This document shows positions 28,671 through 38,968 of a stretch of DNA of 64,000 bases, in pieces; position 1 is the stretch's first letter; the number at the start of each line of letters is the position of its first letter. Source of the DNA: Lachnospiraceae bacterium (GTDB taxonomy: Bacteria; Bacillota; Clostridia; Lachnospirales; Lachnospiraceae). Under the pieces are notes generated by a model. It was not told the origin of the DNA, ran no database searches, and was given only the letters and a program-made list of their open reading frames with translations. Made by a program: the position numbers and the translations under genes. The DNA lies in contig SVEI01000005.1 in assembly GCA_015057445.1 (NCBI GenBank), positions 1 to 64,000 on the forward strand, written 5' to 3'.

Positions 28671-28839
28671 AATCGTCCTCCTCGTATTATCATATTAATG
28701 CAATTTTATAACAACAAAATATTAATTTCAATCATAGACTTTAAATGCCTGCAGAATGTCATATTATAACATATAAACACAAAGTACTTTTAGTGTAGTT
28801 AATGCCTTGTTGAATAATTTGGGACAAATGCAAAAACAA

Positions 28840-28867
28840 ATGCTATGCACTTTCTTGTGCATAGCAT
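28840..28867 (-). terminator. Terminator of the XRE regulator
   Basis: atgctatgcac tttctt gtgcatagcat perfect stem abutting the stop codon. Confidence 0.75.
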
Positions 28868-29154
28868 TATCTTTTTTTCTTCATAGCAGCAATCAGTTGT
28901 TTCAATGCTACTATTTCATCATCTGACAATCCAGATAAATCTATATCATTTTTTCTATTTACGCCAAGCAAATAATCTGTAGTAACATTAAAAATATTTG
29001 AAATTTCAATTAGCACTTCATAAGAAGGTAATCTAATTCCATTTTCATAAGCACTAACTACTGATTTTGTTAGTCCTAATTTTTTTGATAACTGTGCTTG
29101 TGTGTATTCATTTCTAGTTCTTAATAACTTTAAAGTGTTTCCAAAGTCAACCAT
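28867..29154 (-). CDS. XRE-family HTH transcriptional regulator
   Basis: LRTRNEYTQAQLSKKLGLTKSVVSAYENGIRLPSYEVLIEISNIFNVTTDYLLG. Confidence 0.95.
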   Translation of the reverse strand: MVDFGNTLKLLRTRNEYTQAQLSKKLGLTKSVVSAYENGIRLPSYEVLIEISNIFNVTTDYLLGVNRKNDIDLSGLSDDEIVALKQLIAAMKKKR

Positions 29155-29181
29155 ATCAAAACCTCCTTACTCCAACATACT

Positions 29182-29254
29182 ACTATAGAATGTGTTTTTA
29201 TTTGGTGGATTATGTATTCTATTAGTTGACTTAAAATAAAAAAATTGATATTAT
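29182..29254 (+). promoter_or_regulatory. Promoter of 29288-29584 with spaced inverted repeat (candidate XRE operator)
   Basis: actatagaat (29182-29191) and attctattagt (29216-29226) abutting TTGACT (29226-29231)-17-TATTAT (29249-29254). Confidence 0.55.
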
Positions 29255-29287
29255 TTCTATAAATTACACAAGAGAGGGGGAAATCAA

Positions 29288-29584
29288 ATGTACTTTATAG
29301 GACCATTGATAGGTGGATTGATAATGTATGCCATTATTTCTGCTTTAGTAAAAGCTCCTGGTTCAAGTCTACAATCAAAATTTGTTCAACTTGGAACTCT
29401 AAAAGGAAAAACTTACTCAGAAATAGTGAGTGCAGTAGGAAATCCATCTTCAACATCAGCAACAGTAGGTACGGATGGTAAGCCAGTTAAAATCAAACAA
29501 TGGATGGCTACTGGATATCACATTGTACTATTGTTTGATGAAAACGACATTTGCTTAGGTGTAAGCAGCGAAACAAAAGTATAG
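29288..29584 (+). CDS. Small membrane-anchored protein, possible SmpA/BamE-like fold
   Basis: N-terminal TM, then LKGKTYSEIVSAVGNPSS...; fold assignment is a guess. Confidence 0.6.
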   Translation: MYFIGPLIGGLIMYAIISALVKAPGSSLQSKFVQLGTLKGKTYSEIVSAVGNPSSTSATVGTDGKPVKIKQWMATGYHIVLLFDENDICLGVSSETKV

Positions 29585-29603
29585 AATATCATTGGAGGTT
29601 AAA

Positions 29604-30230
29604 ATGAAAAGAAAATCTATATTGTCATTGATTATTTTAGTAATACTATTTAGTTTATCAGCATGCGGAAAAGACAAAGAAAAAGAAGTTGCTGACACAT
29701 ATTCTGAGGATTTTGATAAACTATATTCAGACATTGGAGAATTAAAAACTCATAGTGATACCGTAACTGGAATAGTTACTTTCACATGGGAAGAAGCTGG
29801 TCCTGACAGAACAAAAGGTGTATTAAGTAATCTCATTGCTTTTGATACTAGCTCTCCAGAAACCAGTATGGCTTATTGTGATATTGGAGCATTCATCGAA
29901 GGAAATACCACAATTGATTATAATTTTGGAGAATTCACTCCTGCTGATAAAGAAAAAGTAGATGCTATTATAATCGAATATCAAACTTCATATAATGAAT
30001 TAAGTACATTAGATGCATCTATATTAACAGAATTAAAAGAGTTCAAAAACAAACATAATGAAAAACACCCAGAAGGAGTTGCTGCATTAACTGAATACTA
30101 CACAGAGACCAGTTCTTATGCAAGTCTAGCACTAAATCCAACTGGTAGCTTAATGGATTATATGGATAATGTATCCACATTCAAAACATCTATTGATAGT
30201 CTAAAGAAGACAGCCGATTTAGCAAAATAA
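29604..30230 (+). CDS. Hypothetical lipoprotein
   Basis: Lipobox LSAC; ggagg RBS favours start MKRKSIL at 29604. Confidence 0.75.
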   Translation: MKRKSILSLIILVILFSLSACGKDKEKEVADTYSEDFDKLYSDIGELKTHSDTVTGIVTFTWEEAGPDRTKGVLSNLIAFDTSSPETSMAYCDIGAFIEGNTTIDYNFGEFTPADKEKVDAIIIEYQTSYNELSTLDASILTELKEFKNKHNEKHPEGVAALTEYYTETSSYASLALNPTGSLMDYMDNVSTFKTSIDSLKKTADLAK

Positions 30231-30231
30231 C

Positions 30232-30267
30232 ACTAAAAGCAGCAGGGTTAACCCTGCTGCTTTTAGT
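30232..30267. terminator. Terminator after the lipoprotein gene
   Basis: Perfect 16-bp stem actaaaagcagcaggg ttaa ccctgctgcttttagt. Confidence 0.85.
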
Positions 30268-30372
30268 TCTGCTTTATGTTTATAACAAGAGTTAGATAAT
30301 GCAAAATATTGCATTATCTTGTTGAAAAAAACACTTTTCTTCCACTTTCCCTTATGGTTTTAGGCACAAAAA

Positions 30373-30400
30373 AGGGAACAGGTATCTCTACCTATTCCCT
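30373..30400 (-). terminator. Terminator of the rubrerythrin gene
   Basis: agggaacaggta tctc tacctattccct with T6 on the minus strand. Confidence 0.85.
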
Positions 30401-30428
30401 AAAACTTATAATTCTATGCGATTTTTAA

Positions 30429-30971
30429 TTAACCAAAGTATCTCTTATGAAGTCCCTCAAATGCCTTACCATGTCTAGCCTCATCCCTTGCCATCTCATG
30501 GACTGTGTCATGGATTGCGTCAAGGTCAAGTGCCTTAGCACGCTTTGCAAGATCGAACTTTCCTAAAGTTGCTCCATTCTCAGCTTCGATTCTCATCTCA
30601 AGATTCTTCTTAGTTGAGTCAGTTACAACCTCTCCTAAAAGCTCTGCAAATTTAGCTGCATGCTCTGCTTCCTCGTAAGCTGCCTTCTCCCAGTAGAGAC
30701 CGATCTCTGGGTATCCCTCTCTATGTGCTACTCTAGCCATAGCAAGGTACATACCTACTTCTGTACACTCTCCCATGAAGTTAGCTCTTAAATCTTCCAT
30801 AATATCTTCTGGTGCGCCCTGTGCTACGCCTACAACGTGCTCTGCTGCCCAAACTCTCTCAGCTGCCTGCTCTACAAACTTCTCAGCTGGTACATTACAC
30901 TGTGGGCATCTCTCTGGTGCCGCATCTCCCTCATGAACATATCCACATACGCTACATACAAACTTACTCAT
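30429..30971 (-). CDS. Reverse rubrerythrin (N-terminal rubredoxin domain, then ferritin-like domain)
   Basis: [25 protein letters not shown] at the N-terminus; EAEHAAKF and [11 protein letters not shown] diiron motifs. MSKF start preferred. Confidence 0.93.
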   Translation of the reverse strand: MSKFVCSVCGYVHEGDAAPERCPQCNVPAEKFVEQAAERVWAAEHVVGVAQGAPEDIMEDLRANFMGECTEVGMYLAMARVAHREGYPEIGLYWEKAAYEEAEHAAKFAELLGEVVTDSTKKNLEMRIEAENGATLGKFDLAKRAKALDLDAIHDTVHEMARDEARHGKAFEGLHKRYFG

Positions 30972-31029
30972 AATCTTATCTCCTTTCAATGTGAAAAAAT
31001 ATTTATCTAACAGTATGATTCGTATTTTT

Positions 31030-31048
31030 AATAATGATAATCATTACT
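31030..31048. promoter_or_regulatory. Fur/PerR-family operator upstream of rubrerythrin
   Basis: AATAATGATAATCATTACT matches 16/19 of GATAATGATAATCATTATC by hand alignment. Confidence 0.7.
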
Positions 31049-31146
31049 GTTTTGCTCTGAACTTAATATAACACAAGGTTTTATATATGTCAACATCTTT
31101 TTGATAATTTTTTTCAAAATGAATTAAGTAAAAAATATACAGGGAA

Positions 31147-32517
31147 TTAACCCTGCATATTTTCAACTATTTCCTTTAAGTTCATTCCGTTTGAACCTTT
31201 AATCAAAACTATATCCTCTGGATTCATAACTGACATAAGATATAAAGCTACCTCTCCATTATCCTTGAAAGAATAACACTTTATCTTAGAATCAGAGTCC
31301 TGAACCGCCTTGACAAATTGCTGAGACAGTTCTCCAACCACAACTAACTCATCTATATCCTTCGTAGCCAAATGTTTTCCAACTTCATAATGGAACTGTT
31401 CGCTGTTATCTCCTAGCTCAAACATATCTCCTAGAACAGCGATTTTTTTACCTCCGCTTTGGAGATCTGCCAGAACATTTATGCTTGCTTTCATAGAATC
31501 TGGACTTGCGTTGTAGGTATCATCAATTATGGTATATTTTCCAGGTATGCTGATAAGCTTCTGTCTCATACCATTAAATTCTTTATACCCTTGCACCGCC
31601 TTATTTAAATCTAATCCCATATAGTAGCTTATAGCTAAGCCTGCCAACGAATTGCCAACATTGTGTATTCCTAAAGCATTTAATTCTACTGGTATTCTTA
31701 CATCTTTACATACGAAATCGTAGTAATATTTGTAATTTTCCTGTCTAATATTTTCTGCTCTATAGTCACACCAGTCTGCTGTTCCATAAAACTGAACCTT
31801 TTCATTCATCTGTCCTCTAAGCTCAGCCAACATCGGATCATCACCATTTAACAAAACCAATCCATCCGGGTTCATATGTGTAGTTATAGAAAGTTTTTCT
31901 TTTCTAGTATTCTCAATGGTTCCAAAATTCTCCATATGAGCTAATCCTATAACAGTAACAACGCATATGTCAGGTTTTGATATGTCCGAAAGAACCTCCA
32001 TCTCACCTGGCTTACTAATTCCATGCTCAAGAACTGCTACCTTATGTTTTCTGTTAATTCTGTCCACACATATAGGAAGTCCTTCTTGAGAATTATAATT
32101 TTGCTCTGTCTGATAGGTATTAATATTACACTCTAAAGCCGCAGCTATCATTTCTCTGGTGGTCGTCTTTCCCACACTACCAGTTACACCGATGACTGGT
32201 ATACGACTTATTCTATTCTCTCTAATATACTTTGCCAAAGCCTGATGGGCTTTTAACACGTCGCTTACGTAAATATATGGTTTCTCAGAAATTACTATTC
32301 CTGTATGCTGAGATGTGAATGTTGCAGCACCTATTTCCAATGCGCTTTCTATAAATCTATGTGCATCCACATTATTTCCCACAAAGGGAACAAACAAATC
32401 TCCCTCTTTAATTAATCTAGAGTTTGTGCACACATCTTTAATTTGAACATTTTCGTCACCACTAAGGAGTACTCCTCCCGTGGCCTCTAAAACATCCTTT
32501 ATGGTTATGTCAAACAT
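31147..32517 (-). CDS. murF: UDP-N-acetylmuramoyl-tripeptide--D-alanyl-D-alanine ligase
   Basis: VTGSVGKTTTREMI, DDTYNASPDSM, LGDMFELGD. Confidence 0.96.
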   Translation of the reverse strand: MFDITIKDVLEATGGVLLSGDENVQIKDVCTNSRLIKEGDLFVPFVGNNVDAHRFIESALEIGAATFTSQHTGIVISEKPYIYVSDVLKAHQALAKYIRENRISRIPVIGVTGSVGKTTTREMIAAALECNINTYQTEQNYNSQEGLPICVDRINRKHKVAVLEHGISKPGEMEVLSDISKPDICVVTVIGLAHMENFGTIENTRKEKLSITTHMNPDGLVLLNGDDPMLAELRGQMNEKVQFYGTADWCDYRAENIRQENYKYYYDFVCKDVRIPVELNALGIHNVGNSLAGLAISYYMGLDLNKAVQGYKEFNGMRQKLISIPGKYTIIDDTYNASPDSMKASINVLADLQSGGKKIAVLGDMFELGDNSEQFHYEVGKHLATKDIDELVVVGELSQQFVKAVQDSDSKIKCYSFKDNGEVALYLMSVMNPEDIVLIKGSNGMNLKEIVENMQG

Positions 32518-32559
32518 ATCTATCTCCTTTTACTACATCAACTTCATTCTTAAGGTTAG

Positions 32560-33108
32560 TTATATGGTGTACACTATAGCCTTTGCCAGCTTATTAGCAG
32601 TATCTTCATCAATAAGCTCGCAGATAATTGCAAGAGCAAAATCTATAGCGGTTCCAACTCCCCTACTTGTAATTATATTCTCATCTATAACAACTGGTTC
32701 ATATTTTACAATAGCATCTACAAGCCCATCTTCCATTCCTGGATAGCAGGTTGCATACTTCCCCTTTAAAAGTCCCATCTTACCAAATATGGTAGGTGCC
32801 GCACATATTGCAGCTATATACTTACCTCTGTTATTATATGTCTTAATCATGGTTTCAAGACCAAGGTGAGCAGCTAAATTGGTTGTTCCTGGCATTCCAC
32901 CAGGAAGAATCAGCATATCCACATCGTCATCAGCCTTATCAAACACCTTATCCATCTTTACAGTTATTCCATGGGCTCCCTTAACCTCTTTTATACCTGT
33001 AACAGAAACCATATCAACTTCAATTTTTGCTCTTCTTAATAAGTCCACAACAGTGAGCGCTTCAACCTCCTCAAAGCCTGTTGCAAAATACATATTAACT
33101 TTACTCAT
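32560..33108 (-). CDS. DJ-1/PfpI (YajL/ThiJ) family protein
   Basis: FATGFEEVEALTVVDLLRRA, AAICAAPTIFGKMG nucleophile elbow. Confidence 0.93.
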   Translation of the reverse strand: MSKVNMYFATGFEEVEALTVVDLLRRAKIEVDMVSVTGIKEVKGAHGITVKMDKVFDKADDDVDMLILPGGMPGTTNLAAHLGLETMIKTYNNRGKYIAAICAAPTIFGKMGLLKGKYATCYPGMEDGLVDAIVKYEPVVIDENIITSRGVGTAIDFALAIICELIDEDTANKLAKAIVYTI

Positions 33109-33267
33109 ATTATCCTCCCAGTATTATTAATATTTAACCTTCGCGTATTTTATATAGATTCATTCTTTTATAAATTTTCCTTTTTAATCCATACAGAAGT
33201 AGTATATAATATATAGGTAAAATATTCAATTTATTATTTCATTTTAAATGGCTAAGGAGTAAATATT

Positions 33268-33783
33268 ATGGAAATAGAAAGAAAATTTTTAATTAATATA
33301 GATGCTTTTGATCTATCAAAACATGATTATGTAGAAATCCAACAGGCATATATATCAACTTCACCTGTCATCAGAGTGCGAAAGAAAGCTTCTTTCTTTG
33401 CCAAAGGCAATGAAAACACTGTTCAAGAATACATCTTAACTGTAAAATCAAAGGGTATGTTAAGTCGTCAGGAATTTGAACTTGAGCTTACCAGCAATGA
33501 CTACAATAACCTTCTTGCCAAAGCAGAAGGAAATGTTATTACCAAGAGACGTTACATCATTCCACTAGAGAACGGTTTAATTCTTGAGTTAGACTTTTTC
33601 AAGGATTTATTCCAGGGTCTAGTTATGGGAGAAATCGAATTTCCTGATGAAGATACAGCAAAAAAATATAACCTCCCTGATTTTATTATAAGAGAGGTTA
33701 CATTTGATAAACGTTATCACAATAGTAATATGAGCACTATGCCACAAGAAGAAATATCAGACTTGATTGTCCTTTCTCATTGA
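33268..33783 (+). CDS. CYTH-domain protein (triphosphate tunnel enzyme)
   Basis: MEIERKFLI ExExK motif; FELEL, EIEF strands. Confidence 0.93.
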   Translation: MEIERKFLINIDAFDLSKHDYVEIQQAYISTSPVIRVRKKASFFAKGNENTVQEYILTVKSKGMLSRQEFELELTSNDYNNLLAKAEGNVITKRRYIIPLENGLILELDFFKDLFQGLVMGEIEFPDEDTAKKYNLPDFIIREVTFDKRYHNSNMSTMPQEEISDLIVLSH

Positions 33784-34530
33784 TACCATAGCATTGGTCA
33801 TAAAATGAATAGAGACAAATACTGTTACCATACTTACTAGCATAGGACTGATAAGCCCCATGGCTATATTAAAGTTTGTTATAAGCATACCTAAGGACAT
33901 ACCATAGAAGCAAATCATATATACTTGACCATAGGATAGACCTAACTCAAGTTGCTTATTCATAGAGTTGTATAATATGGATAAAATCAATGCATAAAAG
34001 CCATACTTTAAGAAAAATAGCAGTGACATTATCAGGTAACACAAGAACAGCGACACATATATAGCAGGGATAAGCCCAACTAAACTTTCATTTGAAAAGC
34101 CTGGATTTATCACCTGTTCTAAAGGAACTATTGAATCCATCCATATTTCCCCACCTATTACAGTGGATAATCTTAAATTTTTGCTTCCAACAGCAATGTA
34201 GGTTGCATCTAAATTAAGTTCTTTATCTGGAACAGTATAATAGGTTGAATCTAGTAAAATTATTGTCCCATCAGCCGCCATTTTAAAAGGCTCCTCTATG
34301 GTGAAATTTTCTCCATCATAGGTAATCGGTGCCATAGTCTCGGAAAAAAGTTTATCCAATCCGCCAACCCCTGCAATTATTGCTGCTGTTGGCATCACAT
34401 AGGTAACCAACCCCAAAACCAAAACTACTACTGTCACAAAAAGTACAGAGCGACCAGCCCTTAGCTCTATTAATTCTTTATATTTTGATGGTTTAAACAA
34501 TCCATACCAGATTTGTTCTGAAAATGTCAT
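33757..34530 (-). CDS. DUF1189-like membrane protein
   Basis: N-terminal and C-terminal TM helices; family assignment by overall pattern. Confidence 0.6.
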   Translation of the reverse strand: MTFSEQIWYGLFKPSKYKELIELRAGRSVLFVTVVVLVLGLVTYVMPTAAIIAGVGGLDKLFSETMAPITYDGENFTIEEPFKMAADGTIILLDSTYYTVPDKELNLDATYIAVGSKNLRLSTVIGGEIWMDSIVPLEQVINPGFSNESLVGLIPAIYVSLFLCYLIMSLLFFLKYGFYALILSILYNSMNKQLELGLSYGQVYMICFYGMSLGMLITNFNIAMGLISPMLVSMVTVFVSIHFMTNAMVSMRKDNQV

Positions 34531-34538
34531 CTCAGTAA

Positions 34539-36332
34539 TTACTCCTTCATTATAAATCCTTCTTTAGGAATCTTTATCGTTACTATGGTTCCCTTCTCAG
34601 GCTTAGTTTTAATCTCAACAGTTCCTTTACATCCATTTTTAATTCTCTTCTTAATGGATTTAAAGGATTGCTTTCCTGCAAATCTTTTATCTGGACCTAT
34701 TCCTTTTCCATTATCCACAATCTGTATTGCAAAGCAGTCTAATCGCTCATAGCTCCTAAATACTATTCTGCTACCTGACTCCGCCTTTAATGCCCCCATC
34801 AGCACTGCATTTTCCACAAGTGGCTCAATTGTATTAAATGGAACCATAAAAGATGTTACCTTATCTTCAACAGTTATTTCAAGATCAGGATTTTTTCTTT
34901 TCTGAATTCCCAGGAAAGCCTTAATATACTCAAGTTCCTGTGAAAATGGCACCAAATCTTTTTCATTGATAGCCATAATATTGTATTTCATATACATTGA
35001 TGTATCGTACACCAATCTACTATTTTCTCTATCTTCGTCTTTAAGAGCATTTACAGCAATATTCATTCCACTATAGATAAGAGATGTATTAATGTTCTTA
35101 ACCACATCATCTCTTTCGTGCTCTACATGGCTTATAGCCTGCTCCTTCTCCTTGTTCATCTCCTTTATAATGCTCTTTTGAGTTGCAACAACCAAAAGAA
35201 TAAGGAAAATATAAACTCCCGTCTGAAGGGCAACTCCATCATAAGGCAGATAGAAATCAAAGAAGGATAGTACTCCTTCTGCCACACAAGCTACTGTAAG
35301 CACTAGATTAGCAAATAAATTACTATATATTGTCTTATCTGAATATGTGTCGGCTGCCAAATACATAATACCTGACAACAACACAAGGCCTATGGTAATC
35401 AGAATCTTAGTAAAGGTCTCATAGGTTGCAAAATCACATACTTTCATAAACTGGAACACAAGACCAGTCAAAAAGTTCACTGCGTACACATACATTGCAA
35501 TCTCAAATATTTTAGCAAATCTTCGTTTAACCGCAAAACATCTTTGATGCATTATATAAATAATTGGCATTAGAAGTAATATGATTATATTTGTCATATA
35601 TACTCCAAATACATTACCTATAAACAATTCAATAATAGGATTTGATGATATACACCAAAGGGCGGTTAAAAGTATAAAACCAAATGCAAATATAGATTTT
35701 CTCTTATCTACATTTACATTCTTCATAAATATCAATGAAATACCAAGAAGAATTGTAACAATAATAAGAGTAATGGCAATAACAAAACCTACGCCATTTT
35801 CTTTAATTATGTTGGCTATAGCATCTCCCTTAGTACCATAATATATACTTCCTATATTTCCACTATATTTATCATAAGCAGAAGCAATATATATGGACAC
35901 TACATCCCCAGGCTTGGCAGATCCGATATTAATAATGTTCTGACATGGAACTGCATTACTCATATATTCCTGGTTGTTGAGAACACCATTTGAGTACACT
36001 TTCTCCTGTCCTATGGTTACAACCACATTTTGAAACTGTGTCTCAAATAAAAGCACTGATGTCTCCGAAACCTCATCTGGCACCTTATGCATGATAAGAA
36101 TAACCTCTCCTGGATTTGCATCTATATTGACAGGTAAATCAATGAGCTGGTCATCTTCTCCACGATAATCCCTAAGTATCCAATTGGAATTAAAATCATT
36201 AATCTGAGCCCCAGTTATCTTATTCTCATTCATAGGTGAAAACTTGGTGGCAAATAAAACCGCAGACCCCACCGCCAATAAAATAGCTGCTATAACAAGT
36301 AAATTAAGTTGTTTTAACTTTCGTTCATTCAT
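34539..36332 (-). CDS. LytS-type membrane sensor histidine kinase homologue, H-box degenerate
   Basis: Extracellular domain, 7-8 TM, His_kinase-like region (NINTSLIYSGMN), EPLVENA N-box, DNGKGIG. Confidence 0.8.
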   Translation of the reverse strand: MNERKLKQLNLLVIAAILLAVGSAVLFATKFSPMNENKITGAQINDFNSNWILRDYRGEDDQLIDLPVNIDANPGEVILIMHKVPDEVSETSVLLFETQFQNVVVTIGQEKVYSNGVLNNQEYMSNAVPCQNIINIGSAKPGDVVSIYIASAYDKYSGNIGSIYYGTKGDAIANIIKENGVGFVIAITLIIVTILLGISLIFMKNVNVDKRKSIFAFGFILLTALWCISSNPIIELFIGNVFGVYMTNIIILLLMPIIYIMHQRCFAVKRRFAKIFEIAMYVYAVNFLTGLVFQFMKVCDFATYETFTKILITIGLVLLSGIMYLAADTYSDKTIYSNLFANLVLTVACVAEGVLSFFDFYLPYDGVALQTGVYIFLILLVVATQKSIIKEMNKEKEQAISHVEHERDDVVKNINTSLIYSGMNIAVNALKDEDRENSRLVYDTSMYMKYNIMAINEKDLVPFSQELEYIKAFLGIQKRKNPDLEITVEDKVTSFMVPFNTIEPLVENAVLMGALKAESGSRIVFRSYERLDCFAIQIVDNGKGIGPDKRFAGKQSFKSIKKRIKNGCKGTVEIKTKPEKGTIVTIKIPKEGFIMKE

Positions 36333-37135
36333 TATATCACTCCAAAATGTTTCATAGCCTTATATATTCCATCATTTTCCACGGTATCTGTTCTATAAGA
36401 AGCTACCTTTGCAACTTCATCAGAACACACACCCATAGCAATGCTGTTTGGTACATATTTTAACATTTCTAAGTCATTATTACTATCACCAAATACAAAA
36501 ACATTTTCTATAGGTACATTGTAGTAATCCATAAGGTACTTTATACCTGTTGCCTTAGAATATCCATGTGGAACAAGCTCCATAAATGATTCGCTTCTTA
36601 TAATACACTGAAAATCACCACTTACCTGTTTCTTAAAATCATCCAAATCAGGATTATCTGCACCGTGCCAAACCGCCAGCTTATCAAAGACAAATTCACC
36701 AGAGTGAATATCATCTATAACCTTCACTCCCATGCTTATAAAATAATCTAGAATTTTCCTATGTTCACCACCTGATATAGTACCATCAAATGCCACATGA
36801 TTTTTGTGTTCAAATATGCCTTTGTAACCATATTTTCTGCAGAGTTCAGCTAATTTTACAGACTTTTCTTTGCTATACGGAACATATAATATTTCCTTGC
36901 CATCTGCATATATATTAGTTCCACAGCCACATACAAAGCCGTCAAAACCAGGCTTACGAATATAATCATCCACTGTTACATATACTCTACCGGTGTTAAT
37001 AAAGCACTTATGTCCTTGTTCTCTGGCTTTAGCAATAGCCGCCTTAGTACTTTCTGGATAATATTTTCTATCATCGTCAGTTATGAGAGTTCCGTCAATG
37101 TCAAAGAACAAAAGCTTCATTTTTTGATTATTCAT
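36332..37135 (-). CDS. Cof-type HAD-IIB hydrolase
   Basis: LLFFDIDGTLITDD, FGDSNNDLEMLKYV. Confidence 0.94.
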   Translation of the reverse strand: MNNQKMKLLFFDIDGTLITDDDRKYYPESTKAAIAKAREQGHKCFINTGRVYVTVDDYIRKPGFDGFVCGCGTNIYADGKEILYVPYSKEKSVKLAELCRKYGYKGIFEHKNHVAFDGTISGGEHRKILDYFISMGVKVIDDIHSGEFVFDKLAVWHGADNPDLDDFKKQVSGDFQCIIRSESFMELVPHGYSKATGIKYLMDYYNVPIENVFVFGDSNNDLEMLKYVPNSIAMGVCSDEVAKVASYRTDTVENDGIYKAMKHFGVI

Positions 37136-37223
37136 ATATACTCCTATAGCATAGATTTTGCAATGTGAATTTTCAGCTATACTGAAACAAAATCCAACAT
37201 ATACGCTAGATTATCAAGCGTAA

Positions 37224-37685
37224 TTACATCTGCTTCATAAGGTTAATCATCTCGATAGCGCCAAGAGCACAGTCATAACCCTTATTACCAGCCTTTGTAC
37301 CTGCTCTCTCAATAGCCTGCTCAATATTTTCAGTAGTAACAATGCCGAACATTACAGGAATCTCTGTCTCCATAGAAACAGCAGCAATTCCCTTTGAAAC
37401 CTCGTTACATACATAATCGTAGTGGCTTGTAGCACCTCTAATAACTGTACCGAGACAGATAACTGCATCATACTTTCCTGACTTTGCCATCTTCTTAGCT
37501 GCAAGTGGAATTTCAAATGCACCTGGTACCCAAGCAAGAGTAATATCATCCTCGCTCACATTATGTCTTGTAAGACCATCCACAGCACCACCGATAAGCT
37601 TTGAAACGATGAACTCGTTAAATCTCGCTGCTACTATACCAATCTTTGCTCCTTCTACTACCATCTTTCCTTCTAATGTTTTCAT
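37224..37685 (-). CDS. ribH: 6,7-dimethyl-8-ribityllumazine synthase
   Basis: [42 protein letters not shown]. Confidence 0.97.
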   Translation of the reverse strand: MKTLEGKMVVEGAKIGIVAARFNEFIVSKLIGGAVDGLTRHNVSEDDITLAWVPGAFEIPLAAKKMAKSGKYDAVICLGTVIRGATSHYDYVCNEVSKGIAAVSMETEIPVMFGIVTTENIEQAIERAGTKAGNKGYDCALGAIEMINLMKQM

Positions 37686-37709
37686 AATTTTTTCCTCCTA
37701 ATATATTAT

Positions 37710-38927
37710 TTAATCTTCTATGTTGTTAAGGATATGTCCCATCTTTTCTTTCTTAGTTTTAAGATAGAATATGTCGTGTACTCCCGGTTCCATTTCGATT
37801 GGAACTCTCTCTACGATTTCCAAGTTATATCCTTTAAGACCATATACCTTAAGTGGGTTATTAGTCATAAGGCGAAGTTGCTTAATTCCAAGGTCTACAA
37901 GAATTTGTGTTCCTATTGTATAGTCTCTTGCGTCCTCAGGGAAGCCAAGCTCTAGATTTGCCTCTACTGTATCTCTACCATTATCCTGAAGCTGGTAGGC
38001 TCTAATCTTATTGATAAGACCTATACCACGGCCCTCTTGTCTCATATAAAGAAGCACACCGCGTCCCTCTTTAGCTATCATCTTCATAGCAGCATCATAC
38101 TGCTGACCACAGTCACAGCGAGCTGAGCCTAAGGCATCTCCTGTAAGACATTCGGAATGTACTCTACAAAGTACAGGTGCACCATCTGTTATATCTCCCT
38201 TAACAAGAGCTACATGATGCTCTCCATTAAGCTTATTGATATATCCATGTATTGTGAACTCTCCATATCTAGTTGGCATTTTAGCCTTAGCAACACACTC
38301 TACAAAAACTTCGTGTTCCTTACGATATTGTACTAACTTTTCTATGGTTGAAATTTTAAGATTGTGTTTCTTTGCAAACTCTACTAGATCATCTAAACGA
38401 GCCATATTTCCATCGTCTCTCATAATCTCGCAACAAAGTCCTACAGGCTTAAGTCCAGCTAGCTTTACAAGATCTACTGTTGCCTCTGTATGTCCCTGTC
38501 TCTCAATTACTCCACCTGGTTTTGCTTCTAACGGAAACATATGACCTGGTCGTCTAAAATCAGATGGCTTTGCGTCATCCTCCACAAACTTTCTGGCGGT
38601 AATACCTCTCTCGTAAGCAGAGATTCCTGTAGTCGTATCCACATGATCCACAGACACAGAAAATGCTGTACAATGATTATCAGTATTAGTTATGCACATC
38701 TGTGGAAGATTAAGTCTATCTGTGTATTCTGGAGCCATAGGCATACAGATAAGTCCCTTTGCGTAGCTTGCCATAAAGTTTACATTTTCTGTTGTGGCAA
38801 ACTCTGCGGCACATATTACATCGCCCTCGTTTTCTCTGTCCTCATCATCAAGAATTACAACTATCTTTCCCTGTCTTAAATCCTCAAGGATTTCTTCAAT
38901 TGAGTTAAATTCTACTTTATTACTCAT
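37710..38927 (-). CDS. ribBA: DHBP synthase / GTP cyclohydrolase II
   Basis: [37 protein letters not shown]. Confidence 0.97.
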   Translation of the reverse strand: MSNKVEFNSIEEILEDLRQGKIVVILDDEDRENEGDVICAAEFATTENVNFMASYAKGLICMPMAPEYTDRLNLPQMCITNTDNHCTAFSVSVDHVDTTTGISAYERGITARKFVEDDAKPSDFRRPGHMFPLEAKPGGVIERQGHTEATVDLVKLAGLKPVGLCCEIMRDDGNMARLDDLVEFAKKHNLKISTIEKLVQYRKEHEVFVECVAKAKMPTRYGEFTIHGYINKLNGEHHVALVKGDITDGAPVLCRVHSECLTGDALGSARCDCGQQYDAAMKMIAKEGRGVLLYMRQEGRGIGLINKIRAYQLQDNGRDTVEANLELGFPEDARDYTIGTQILVDLGIKQLRLMTNNPLKVYGLKGYNLEIVERVPIEMEPGVHDIFYLKTKKEKMGHILNNIED

Positions 38928-38968
38928 CTAGTATTATTCCTCCTGTTAGTATTATATCTAATTTTAGT

